A DNA stretch of 48,316 nucleotides from Gammaproteobacteria bacterium (GTDB lineage: Bacteria; Pseudomonadota; Gammaproteobacteria; Steroidobacterales; PWYM01): contig RECU01000031.1 of NCBI GenBank assembly GCA_007693855.1, positions 1 to 48,316 on the forward strand, read 5' to 3'. The notes under the pieces were generated by a model. The model was not told the origin of the DNA. It did not search any database and saw only the letters and a list, made by a program, of their open reading frames with translations. This document shows positions 1-6,816 of this stretch, piece by piece (the first letter of the stretch is position 1; every line of letters begins with the position of its first letter). A program made the position numbers and the translations under genes.

Positions 1-55
1 GATCGAACAGGCGCTCCCCCAACAGGATCTGGACGCGAGTATCCACCCGGGTTGA
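1..55 (+). CDS. possible C-terminal end of a gene entering from the left
   Basis: One plus-strand frame (from base 2) is open from the window edge to a TGA at 53-55 and ends in the residues DASIHPG. The stop directly abuts the stop codon of the convergent minus-strand gene at 56, a packing seen at other convergent gene pairs here (for example 40094/40098). Only 17 codons are visible, no domain can be recognised and chance openness is easily possible in DNA of this GC content. This is a tentative call. Confidence 0.3.
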   Translation, partial: IEQALPQQDLDASIHPG

Positions 56-919
56 TCAGATCGCTGCCTTGCGCATCTCCTCGATGTAGATCTCCCGCAG
101 GCGCGCAACCACCGGCCCCGGACGCCCCTCACCCACGCTCACCCCATCGATCTCGACAACCGGAGTGACGAAGGTGGAGGCGGAAGTGATAAAGGCCTCG
201 TCGGCGGCCTGCGCCTCGGGGAGACTGAAGGGACGCTCCTCGATATCCAGTGCCACCTCGCGCGCGAGACGGAGGACAGCGCTGCGGGTGATCCCGTGCA
301 GGATGGCCCGGCTCAGCTGGCGGGTGATGATGCGACCGTCCTTGACGAGGTAGGTGTTACTCGACGCGCCTTCGGTCACCATGCCGTCCTCGACCAGCCA
401 GGCGTCATCGCAGCCCGCCTGCTTCGCCAGGGTCTTGGCCCAGCAGGCGTAGAGCAGCTGTACCGACTTGATATCCCGACGACCCCACCGCAGATCCTCG
501 AGCGAGATCACCTTGATGCCCTCCCGGCCCGCGGGGCTCTCGGCCAGCCCGGGTTTCGACTGGGTGAACAGCACGACGGTGGGCGGACACTGCGCCGGAT
601 CAGGCCACAGGAACTCCCGGTCACCGGAACTGCCGCGGGTGAGCTGCAGATAGACCATGCCGTCGACGAGGGCATTCCGCGACACCGCCTCGCGATGGAT
701 TTCCAGCCAGCGGTCGCGGTCGTGGGGATTGCGCAAGCTCAGCGCGTCGCAGGAGCGCTGCAGGCGGGCAAGATGCCCATCGAAATCGACCAGCCGACCA
801 TCGAGTACGCTCGTGACCTCGTAGACACCATCGCCCATGAGAAAGGCCCGGTCGAAGATCGAGACCCTGGCCTCGGCTTCGGGCAGGAACTCGCCGTTGA
901 GATAGACCCAGCGACTCAT
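56..919 (-). CDS. dat: D-amino-acid transaminase-like PLP class IV enzyme
   Basis: Fold-type IV PLP aminotransferase of 287 aa, expected to be cytoplasmic and to move the amino group from a D-amino acid to 2-oxoglutarate, giving a 2-oxo acid and D-glutamate. It begins MSRWVYLNGEF, the usual start of this family, with D23-R-A-F-L-M-G-D-G-V-Y-E following. The PLP lysine is K151 (D-I-K-S-V-Q-L-L) and the ring-nitrogen glutamate is E183 (T-E-G-A-S-S-N). The ATG at 917-919 is preferred; the frame stays open upstream into dgcA, but that extension is low-complexity Gly/Arg/Ala. The R-x-H carboxylate trap of Bacillus D-AAT reads R101-E-F here, so the substrate pocket differs. Last gene of an apparent eight-gene operon, 8 bp after dgcA. 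A branched-chain or aminodeoxychorismate-lyase relative is less likely given the context. Confidence 0.85.
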   Translation of the reverse strand: MSRWVYLNGEFLPEAEARVSIFDRAFLMGDGVYEVTSVLDGRLVDFDGHLARLQRSCDALSLRNPHDRDRWLEIHREAVSRNALVDGMVYLQLTRGSSGDREFLWPDPAQCPPTVVLFTQSKPGLAESPAGREGIKVISLEDLRWGRRDIKSVQLLYACWAKTLAKQAGCDDAWLVEDGMVTEGASSNTYLVKDGRIITRQLSRAILHGITRSAVLRLAREVALDIEERPFSLPEAQAADEAFITSASTFVTPVVEIDGVSVGEGRPGPVVARLREIYIEEMRKAAI

Positions 920-927
920 CCCGGCAC

Positions 928-1890
928 CTATCCCCAAAGCCCGGCTACAGGCGGATGCACCCCGTCGGCGTCGTAACGCAGCGCCGGCGTGCGATCGCGT
1001 GCGAGCAGCAGCGGCCCGTCGAGATCCACCACTTCCGCCCCCTGGGCCAGCAACACCGCCGGCGCCATGGCCAGCGACGTGCCCACCATGCATCCCACCA
1101 TCAGGCGGTAGCCGGCGGACAGGGCATCGGCACGCAGGGCCAGCGCCTCGGTGAGCCCACCGGTCTTGTCCAGCTTGATGTTGATCATGTCGTATTTTCC
1201 GCGGAGTGTCGGCAGGCTGGAGCGGTCGTGGCAGCTTTCATCGGCACACACCGGCAAAGGCCTGGGCATCTCGGCGAGTGCGGCGTCCTCGCCGGCGGGC
1301 AGAGGCTGTTCCACCATGGCGACGCCGAGGCGCAGGAGATGGGGGGCGAGGTCGGCATACAGCTCAGCCGTCCAGCCCTCGTTCGCGTCGACGATGATGG
1401 ATGCGGCGGGCGCGCCGGCACGCACCGCCTCCAGCCGCGCCATGTCATCCGGCGACCCCAGCTTGATCTTCAGCAGCGGTCGGGTGGCATGGCGGGCCGC
1501 CGCCGCACGCATCCGCTCGGGCGTATCCAGCGACAGCGTGAACGCGGTGATCAGCGGCCGCGGCTCCGGCAATCCCGCGAGCAGCCACGCAGGCCGCCCG
1601 GCCTGCTTGGCTGCCCAGTCCCACAGGGCGCAGTCCAGCGCATTGCGTGCGGCACCGGCAGGCAGGGCCTGCTGCAGCGTCTCGCGGTCGATGTCCGCCG
1701 GCAGCCCCTCGAGCTGGGCCATCACCGACTCGACGCTCTCGCCATAGCGGGCGTAGGGGACACACTCGCCACGCCCGATGATGCCGTGGCGCGACACCTC
1801 GACCGTCACCACGCGGGCTTCGGTCTTCGCGCCCCGGGAGATCGTGAAGGTCTCGGCGAGTGGAAACGTCTCGGCCCGGACGCGCATCAT
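928..1890 (-). CDS. dgcA: enolase-superfamily racemase, DgcA type (N-acetyl-D-glutamate racemase / dipeptide epimerase)
   Basis: Enolase-superfamily protein of the dipeptide-epimerase branch, 320 aa. Catalytic and metal residues are all visible: K141-I-K143, D168-A-N-E-G-W, E194-Q-P, D217-E-S, and the I-K-L-D-K lysines at 239/242. In marine bacteria and haloarchaea the member next to dgcN (DgcA) is known to racemise N-acetyl-D-glutamate to N-acetyl-L-glutamate; elsewhere the family epimerises L-Ala-D/L-Glu. The adjacent dgcN makes the first role more likely, which is inference. Start: a GTG at 1917 overlaps the dgcN stop, but GAAGGG lies a few bases before the ATG-ATG pair at 1890/1887, and the fold starts there, so 1890 is chosen. 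The catalytic set is complete. Confidence 0.86.
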   Translation of the reverse strand: MMRVRAETFPLAETFTISRGAKTEARVVTVEVSRHGIIGRGECVPYARYGESVESVMAQLEGLPADIDRETLQQALPAGAARNALDCALWDWAAKQAGRPAWLLAGLPEPRPLITAFTLSLDTPERMRAAAARHATRPLLKIKLGSPDDMARLEAVRAGAPAASIIVDANEGWTAELYADLAPHLLRLGVAMVEQPLPAGEDAALAEMPRPLPVCADESCHDRSSLPTLRGKYDMINIKLDKTGGLTEALALRADALSAGYRLMVGCMVGTSLAMAPAVLLAQGAEVVDLDGPLLLARDRTPALRYDADGVHPPVAGLWG

Positions 1891-1913
1891 GTCTGACCCT
1901 TCAGCGCCGGAGC

Positions 1914-2918
1914 TCACAGCGCGGCGAGCGCATCGACCAGCTTGCCCGCGCCGAACCGGTAAGGGTCGGTGGCCGGCAGGCCCATGCGCGCCTCGACGCC
2001 AGCCAGGTAGGCGCGGGCACTCGACTCGTCCATCGCCTTGGTATTGACCGACACCCCGGCCACGGCGCAGGCTGGATTCGCGATTCTCGCCATCGCCAGG
2101 GACGTGTCACGCAGGGCTTCCAGCGAGGGCAGCGGAAAGCTCGGCAACCCGCGCATGTGCTTGCGGGTCGGTTCTTCCGCGAGGATCAGTGCGTCGGGCT
2201 GACCGCCATGGATCAGCGCCAGGGTGACGCCCGAATAGCTGACATGAAACAGGCTGCCCTGACCCTCGATGAGATCCCAGTGGTCAGGGTCGTTATCCGG
2301 GGTCAGCCACTCGATCGAGCCGGCCATGAAGTCGGCAATCACCGCATCCAGTGGCACACCGTCGCCGGTGATCAGGATGCCGGTCTGGCCGGTGGCTCGG
2401 AATGTCGCCTGCAGGCCGCGGGCGCGCATCTCACGCTCCATGCACAGGGCCGTGTACATCTTGCCGACCGAACAATCGGTGCCGACCGCCAACATGCGCT
2501 TGCCGCTGCGCTTGACGCCATCGGCAATCGGATAGCGCACCGCGGGGACACGCACATCGTGCAGCCGCCGCCCGGTGGCGCGCGCCACTGCGGCCAGATC
2601 TTCCTCGTCACGCAGCAGCGTATGCAGCCCGGATGCCAGATCGAACCCTTCCTCCAGCGCCTGCACCAGCACTTTTTTCCAGTGCGGACCGATCACCCCG
2701 CCACGGTTCGCCACACCGATGACCAGTGTTCGGGCACCGGCCGCCCGCGCCTGGGCCAGCGTCATGTCCGGCAGGCCCATGTCGGCCTGGCATCCCGGCA
2801 GCCGGAACTGACCCACGGCAAATTCGGGTCGCCAGTCACGGATGCCTTGGGCCACTTTTGCGGCCAGCGCGTCGGGGGCGTCACCGAGGAACAGCAGATA
2901 GGGGGTGGGGATACTCAT
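1914..2918 (-). CDS. dgcN: DUF1611 protein DgcN, D-glutamate N-acetyltransferase
   Basis: Member of the DUF1611 P-loop family, 334 aa, normal length. A Rossmann-like N-terminal part (about 1-125) is followed by a nucleotide-binding-like domain with a P-loop variant at about 146-156 (G-T-D-C-S-V-G-K-M-Y-T) and then G-Q-T-G and E-G-Q-G-S motifs. In Pseudoalteromonas and haloarchaea DgcN is reported to acetylate D-glutamate, feeding DgcA. The gene lies 23 bp before the preferred dgcA start (or overlaps it if the GTG at 1917 is used), matching the known dgcN-dgcA pairing, and starts 3 bp after the stop of the upstream membrane protein. No dgcR-type regulator is beside it. Expected in the cytoplasm. 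Confidence 0.85.
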   Translation of the reverse strand: MSIPTPYLLFLGDAPDALAAKVAQGIRDWRPEFAVGQFRLPGCQADMGLPDMTLAQARAAGARTLVIGVANRGGVIGPHWKKVLVQALEEGFDLASGLHTLLRDEEDLAAVARATGRRLHDVRVPAVRYPIADGVKRSGKRMLAVGTDCSVGKMYTALCMEREMRARGLQATFRATGQTGILITGDGVPLDAVIADFMAGSIEWLTPDNDPDHWDLIEGQGSLFHVSYSGVTLALIHGGQPDALILAEEPTRKHMRGLPSFPLPSLEALRDTSLAMARIANPACAVAGVSVNTKAMDESSARAYLAGVEARMGLPATDPYRFGAGKLVDALAAL

Positions 2919-2921
2919 CGC

Positions 2922-3614
2922 TTACGTGCTCTCACTCGCGGCGCGGGCCTTGAGTCTGCGGGTGATGAGACTGCCCAGGCCGAGGAACAGTGCCAGCAGA
3001 AACAAGGGCAGTACTGTCGCCGTCCCAGGCGTTTCCTCGTCGAGGCCGCGCTGGAACAGGCCATGAATGGCCCAGCAGTACATGGCCCATTTCGGCAACA
3101 GGCCAACGACCGCCGCCAGCAGGTAGGTTGGCCACGACAGACGCAGCAGGCCCGCGCTGTAGTTGATGACACCGTGAGGAAAGCCCGGCAACGCGCGCAA
3201 CGCCGCCTGGGTGAAAAAATCGCTTCGCGTCGACAGGATCCGGAAAGTACGGTGGCCGGCGAGCCGCCGATGGACCGAATCGCCGAGGAACCCGGCCACG
3301 GCGTAGGCGGCCACTGCACCAAGCACGCTGCCGACCAGCATCAGCGCCGTTGCCACCAGCGGAGGGTAGAAGGGCGCCACCACCCAGACCACCAGGGTTC
3401 CCGGCAGGCTGAGCGCGAACAGCAGCACCTGGAGCAGCACCAGCATCGGCGCGGTCCAGGGTGACTCCGCAAGCGCTGAACCCCAGGCGATGGCATCACC
3501 ACGGTCCACCGGCTCCGTAAGCGCGAACCCGACACCCGCCACCAGCAGCAGCACCAGCAGCGCGAGCCGCCAGCGACGGCGAGAGGACGGCTGGCTGCGG
3601 TCGCCGGACGACAC
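2922..3614 (-). CDS. TVP38/TMEM64-type VTT (DedA-related) membrane protein
   Basis: Inner-membrane protein of about 230 aa with roughly six hydrophobic segments. The centre carries the VTT/SNARE-associated pattern: a re-entrant stretch around L-P-G-T-L-V-V-W, a G-S-V-L-G-A-V-A-A-Y segment, and R-A-L-P-G-F-P followed by N-Y-S-A-G-L. DedA/VTT relatives act as lipid or undecaprenyl-phosphate flippases or affect membrane potential; the precise job here is unknown. The frame is open to an ATG at 3689 inside the upstream Rid gene, but a GTG at 3612-3614 follows the Rid stop by 7 bp and removes a non-hydrophobic leader, so it is preferred. It sits in the middle of the D-amino-acid operon and may supply a transport step or be a passenger. 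Confidence 0.75.
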   Translation of the reverse strand: MSSGDRSQPSSRRRWRLALLVLLLVAGVGFALTEPVDRGDAIAWGSALAESPWTAPMLVLLQVLLFALSLPGTLVVWVVAPFYPPLVATALMLVGSVLGAVAAYAVAGFLGDSVHRRLAGHRTFRILSTRSDFFTQAALRALPGFPHGVINYSAGLLRLSWPTYLLAAVVGLLPKWAMYCWAIHGLFQRGLDEETPGTATVLPLFLLALFLGLGSLITRRLKARAASEST

Positions 3615-3621
3615 GTGACAC

Positions 3622-4185
3622 TCAGTCGCGCGGGTCGACGGTGGGGTCACGCACCCCGACGGCGGCCCGAGCCGCCGGGCGGACGGCAACGACCTCGATC
3701 TCCACCAGCCACCCGGGATTCACCAGGCCGGCGACCTGCATGACCGAGCGCGCCGGGAGATTCGGCTGGGCCTCCGTGCCGAAGAATTCGCTGTAGGCCT
3801 GCATGAAACCACGAAAGTCCATCTGCCCCTCCAGCGCCGGATCTCCGACCAGAAACACCTGCATCTTGACCACGTCGCCCATGCCGAGCTCTAGCCGCCG
3901 GAGTATTTCCTCGATGCGCACCAGTACGTTGGTGGTCTGCACGCGGGTATCGCCCCAGGCAGCCACAGTGTCGCGCGCCACCTCGGGATTGACCAGGCTC
4001 GGCACCTGCCCGCTGACATAAACGAGCGCGTGCCCCGGAGGAATTTCCACGGCCTGGGCGATCGGGAAGTCGGAGCCGGGGATCGGATAGCGGATCGGCG
4101 CGCTGAGCGGGTCGGCAAGGGCACCCCAGCTGAGCCCGCCAAGGGCGAGCGGGAGGAGACATCGAACAAGGCGGCGCATTGGCAT
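3622..4185 (-). CDS. exported RidA/YjgF/YER057c-family protein
   Basis: Rid-family protein of 187 aa. The N-terminus is a classical Sec signal peptide (M-P-M-R-R-L-V-R, a hydrophobic run, then W-G-A-L-A before D25), so the product is probably periplasmic. The Rid fold follows: V-Y-V-S-G-Q-V, a central N-V-L-V-R-I-E-E helix, and P-A-R-S-V-M-Q-V, where the Arg corresponds to the catalytic arginine of RidA that binds the carboxylate of imine/enamine substrates. RidA proteins hydrolyse reactive enamines released by PLP enzymes or finish ureide and pyrimidine breakdown (as in RutC). A strong GGGAGGAG site precedes the ATG. It lies between the deacetylase pair and the VTT protein; an exported Rid beside apparently cytosolic enzymes is odd. 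Confidence 0.85.
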   Translation of the reverse strand: MPMRRLVRCLLPLALGGLSWGALADPLSAPIRYPIPGSDFPIAQAVEIPPGHALVYVSGQVPSLVNPEVARDTVAAWGDTRVQTTNVLVRIEEILRRLELGMGDVVKMQVFLVGDPALEGQMDFRGFMQAYSEFFGTEAQPNLPARSVMQVAGLVNPGWLVEIEVVAVRPAARAAVGVRDPTVDPRD

Positions 4186-4208
4186 CGGAAACTCCTCCCG
4201 TCAGGGTT

Positions 4209-4236
4209 GGCGTCGGGTAGAAATCACCACGACGCC
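4209..4236. other. intercistronic stem-loop before the Rid gene
   Basis: GGCGTCG (4209-4215) and CGACGCC (4230-4236) are perfect complements, extended inward by GGT/ACC with one bulged A, leaving a 7-nt loop. It occupies most of the 67-bp gap between deacetylase A and the Rid gene. Neither strand has a following T-run, so it is not a typical terminator; an RNA-processing or partial attenuation site is possible. It is the largest gap inside the eight-gene cluster. Confidence 0.45.
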
Positions 4237-4252
4237 CGATCAGGTTGTCAGC

Positions 4253-5179
4253 TCAGCCTTGCGAACGCTGCCACTCCGTCAGGATATCCCGGCCGGTGGC
4301 TGGCCAGACACCCTCGTGGCCCAGCACATATTCCAATGCCCGCCGGAGGGCACGGATCCGGTAGGGCAACCCGCTGATGTAGGGTATCACCGGCAGACAC
4401 AGCACGCGCCCGCCGTGGTCGGCAGCCTCGGCGTAGAGGCAGTCGAAGGCGTCCTGCACCTGCTCGACGTACTCGTCTTCGGAGAAATGATAGTCGATGA
4501 GGATCTGGCGGTCCGAAAGCTCGGTGCTGTGCGGCATGGAATACAGGGTCGCACTGGATGTCTGCATCGCATAAGGCATGTCGTCGTTGACCCAGTCGCA
4601 GACATACTCCACGCCCCGCGCCGCCAGCAGGTCCGGCGTGACGAAAGACTCGCTCTTGGCCGGCGACAGCCAGCCGGTGACCGGTTGACCGGAGGCCGCG
4701 CGCAGCGTCGCCAGCGCCGTCTCGATCTGGCCGGCCTCTTCGGCCTCGTCCAGTCCGCCGTAGTGCAGGGCATCCATATCCACGCCATGCGCGATGACTT
4801 CCCAGCCGCGCCGTGTCACCTCCTCCAGCAGTGCCGGATATCGTTCGGCCACCACCGAGTTGAAGGCCACCGACGCGGGAATCTTCAGCTCGTCGAGCAC
4901 CTTGAAGATACGGTAGATGCCGACACGGTTACCGTAGTCCCGGGTGGTGTAGTGACGGAAATCCGGGTAAGGCGTGACCATGCTGCCAGGCGCCTTGAAG
5001 GGCTTGCCCGACGGGTTCAGCGGGAAGAATTCGAGTGCCGGCACCACCCACAAGGCGACCTTCGCGCCCTCCGGCCAGGCCGCCGGCTTGCGTTCGAACA
5101 GGTTGGAGAACGGGTAACGGTCGTGGTCCATGCCGTGGCGGCGCCACGGGTACTGGAGAAACTCTGCCGGCAGGGTCAT
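4253..5179 (-). CDS. polysaccharide-deacetylase-fold amidohydrolase A (PuuE/HpPgdA-like)
   Basis: NodB-homology-fold protein, 308 aa. The fold is shown by the D-Y-G-N-R-V-G segment (about 81-87), an A-H-G-V-D-M-D-A-L-H stretch near 130-139, G-W-L-S-P-A and a C-D-W-V-N-D-D block near 195. The usual catalytic T-F-D-D-G motif is absent; the first motif reads A-L-E-F-F, as in the PuuE-type allantoinases and HpPgdA-like group, which hydrolyse cyclic ureide or N-acyl bonds with little or no metal. It shares motif order and spacing with the next gene and is clearly a paralogue. The ATG overlaps the stop of that gene by 4 bp (ATGA), implying translational coupling. Substrate unknown; a cyclic or acylated amide is inferred from the neighbours. 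Confidence 0.8.
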   Translation of the reverse strand: MTLPAEFLQYPWRRHGMDHDRYPFSNLFERKPAAWPEGAKVALWVVPALEFFPLNPSGKPFKAPGSMVTPYPDFRHYTTRDYGNRVGIYRIFKVLDELKIPASVAFNSVVAERYPALLEEVTRRGWEVIAHGVDMDALHYGGLDEAEEAGQIETALATLRAASGQPVTGWLSPAKSESFVTPDLLAARGVEYVCDWVNDDMPYAMQTSSATLYSMPHSTELSDRQILIDYHFSEDEYVEQVQDAFDCLYAEAADHGGRVLCLPVIPYISGLPYRIRALRRALEYVLGHEGVWPATGRDILTEWQRSQG

Positions 5180-6096
5180 GTGCGTGCCTCCCCGGGCGTC
5201 ATGCCGAGCAGCGTGCAGGTGTCGGCATAATAGTGCGCGTAGTAGTAATCGGCGATCTCTTGCGCCGTGGTCACCCAGACGTCCTCATGGCTGGTGATGT
5301 ACTTCAACGCATCGGCGAAAGGCCCCACGCGATGCGGATGGCCTACCAGGTAGGCATGCAGCGGGATACACATCACCGTACCCGACTCCGCGCCCTCCTC
5401 GTAGAGCTGGTCGAACTGCATCTTGAGGATGTCACCGTAGCGCCGCGGGCTCATGAGGTAGCTGTTGTAGGCGATGACGTCGTTGACCTCCAGCGAATAC
5501 GGCATGGAAATCAGCCGGCCCTGCTGCACGTGGATGGGCTGGGGCTGGTCGTCCTGGAACAGGTCACAGGTGTACTTGATGCCATACTCGGCCAGCAGGT
5601 CGAAGGTGCGTTCGGTGTGCGTCAGCGCCGGCGCCAGCCAGCCGGCGATGCGCTGGCCGGTGGCGTCCATGACGGTCTTCAGCGCGTCTTCGATGATCGC
5701 GCGCTCCTGGGCCTCATCCATGCCATAGCAGTAGCGCGTGTTGTAAATGCCGTGCGAGAAGAACTCCCAGTCGCGTTCCACACAGGCCTGGATGATTTCA
5801 GGATGATGCTGGCACAGCGCCACGGAGAGCGAAATGCTCCCACGCACGCCGTATTTGTCCATCGCCTCCATCATCCGCCAATGGCCCACGCGGTTACCGT
5901 AGTCGCGCTGGGCGTAGTGCAGCACATCAGGGTTGGGCCGAGCCCAGGGCTTGCGCGAGGGATTCTGCGGCGGATCGAACTCGTAGTACTCGATGTTCGG
6001 CGCCACCCAGAAGGCGATACGTGCGCCGTTCGGCCAAGTGATTTTCGGCCGTCCCTGGTAGGGCCAGAACTCGTAGAGCTGGGGATCACGCATCAT
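5176..6096 (-). CDS. polysaccharide-deacetylase-fold amidohydrolase B (PuuE/HpPgdA-like)
   Basis: Paralogue of the downstream gene, 306 aa. Shared landmarks are W-P-N-G-A-R-I-A-F-W-V, the R-D-Y-G-N-R-V-G block, S-H-G-I-Y-N-T near motif 2, G-W-L-A-P-A and a C-D-L-F-Q-D-D block. The canonical NodB D-D and H-x3-H metal motifs are not seen; the first motif is N-I-E-Y-Y. No signal peptide, so cytoplasmic. The reading frame is open further upstream into the cysteine hydrolase, but family similarity begins at the double ATG at 6096/6093, 5 bp after the upstream stop. Two such proteins side by side may form a heteromer or act on two successive substrates. This is inference; the fold itself is secure. 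Confidence 0.8.
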   Translation of the reverse strand: MMRDPQLYEFWPYQGRPKITWPNGARIAFWVAPNIEYYEFDPPQNPSRKPWARPNPDVLHYAQRDYGNRVGHWRMMEAMDKYGVRGSISLSVALCQHHPEIIQACVERDWEFFSHGIYNTRYCYGMDEAQERAIIEDALKTVMDATGQRIAGWLAPALTHTERTFDLLAEYGIKYTCDLFQDDQPQPIHVQQGRLISMPYSLEVNDVIAYNSYLMSPRRYGDILKMQFDQLYEEGAESGTVMCIPLHAYLVGHPHRVGPFADALKYITSHEDVWVTTAQEIADYYYAHYYADTCTLLGMTPGEART

Positions 6097-6101
6097 GTGG
6101 A

Positions 6102-6773
6102 TCAGTCCCCACGCCAGTTTTCGAGGTAGTCGAACACCTCCTGGACACCGACGACGTCCGCATATTTCAACTGCAGGTCCGTCAGGTTCGCGAAGTGATA
6201 GCTCTCGTGCTTGTCGGCCACGCACTCCTCCGGGACGATCGTGCGGTAGCCGTGACTCAGGCTGTCGACACCGGCTGCTCGCACACACCCCGAGGTCGAG
6301 CCACCGGTCAGCACCAGGGTATCGATCTGGTGCCAGACCAGCAGCGACTGCAGGTTGGTTTCGTGGAACGGCGAGGGCATGCGCTTGTGCATGATGATGT
6401 CGCGCGTGCGATCGATGTTCAGCCGGTCATCGAACTCGGCACGCTCGGAGCCGTGCTTGATGTTCTGCAGCGAGTCCGGGGTGTCCGTGCGGGTGCCCCA
6501 GACGCCGGCATCTTCCCCTGACTCCATAAAGGCGACATAGGTCCAGATGACCGGCAGATTGCGCTCGCGAAACATCGCGGCGAGGCGGTCCACGTATTCC
6601 AACTGACGGGGGTCGGTCTGGTAGGCGGTCTTGAACTTGCCCACGGCCGTGTAGGCTTTCTGCAGGTCAATATTGACCAGCGCCGGGCGCTTGCCGAACC
6701 CAAAGCGCGCGCGCGCCGGGTTGGCCTTTACGTCTGCGAAGATCTGTCGCGCGGTCTTGTCGCTCGTCTCCAT
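6102..6773 (-). CDS. isochorismatase-fold cysteine hydrolase (N-carbamoylsarcosine amidase-like)
   Basis: Cysteine amidohydrolase of 223 aa with the full catalytic triad of the isochorismatase-like family: D36 (V-N-I-D-L-Q), K130 (M-H-K-R-M-P-S-P-F) and C163 (T-S-G-C-V-R-A). The G-G-S-T segment before the Cys is the usual cis-peptide turn. The triad and the family's roughly 30-residue N-terminal lead resemble N-carbamoylsarcosine amidase, RutB and maleamate amidohydrolases, all of which release ammonia (and CO2 for carbamoyl substrates) from C-N bonds. A good ribosome site (GGGGAG) precedes the ATG. It is the first gene of the catabolic cluster, 43 bp downstream of the antiporter module. With PuuE-like proteins next to it, hydrolysis of an N-carbamoyl or N-acyl amino acid is the most economical guess. 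Confidence 0.85.
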   Translation of the reverse strand: METSDKTARQIFADVKANPARARFGFGKRPALVNIDLQKAYTAVGKFKTAYQTDPRQLEYVDRLAAMFRERNLPVIWTYVAFMESGEDAGVWGTRTDTPDSLQNIKHGSERAEFDDRLNIDRTRDIIMHKRMPSPFHETNLQSLLVWHQIDTLVLTGGSTSGCVRAAGVDSLSHGYRTIVPEECVADKHESYHFANLTDLQLKYADVVGVQEVFDYLENWRGD

Positions 6774-6816
6774 ATCACTCCCCTGGCTTGGACGGGCACC
6801 TCTTTCCGGGGCCGCA

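Noticed and set aside
1860-3464. 534-codon plus-strand open frame opposite dgcN and the VTT gene
   Set aside because: Composition is Gln/Arg/His-rich with no fold; the minus-strand genes have full catalytic motifs.
6774-6816. Terminator between antiporter module and catabolic cluster
   Set aside because: Some short complementary G/C runs exist, but no stable stem followed by T residues on the minus strand.
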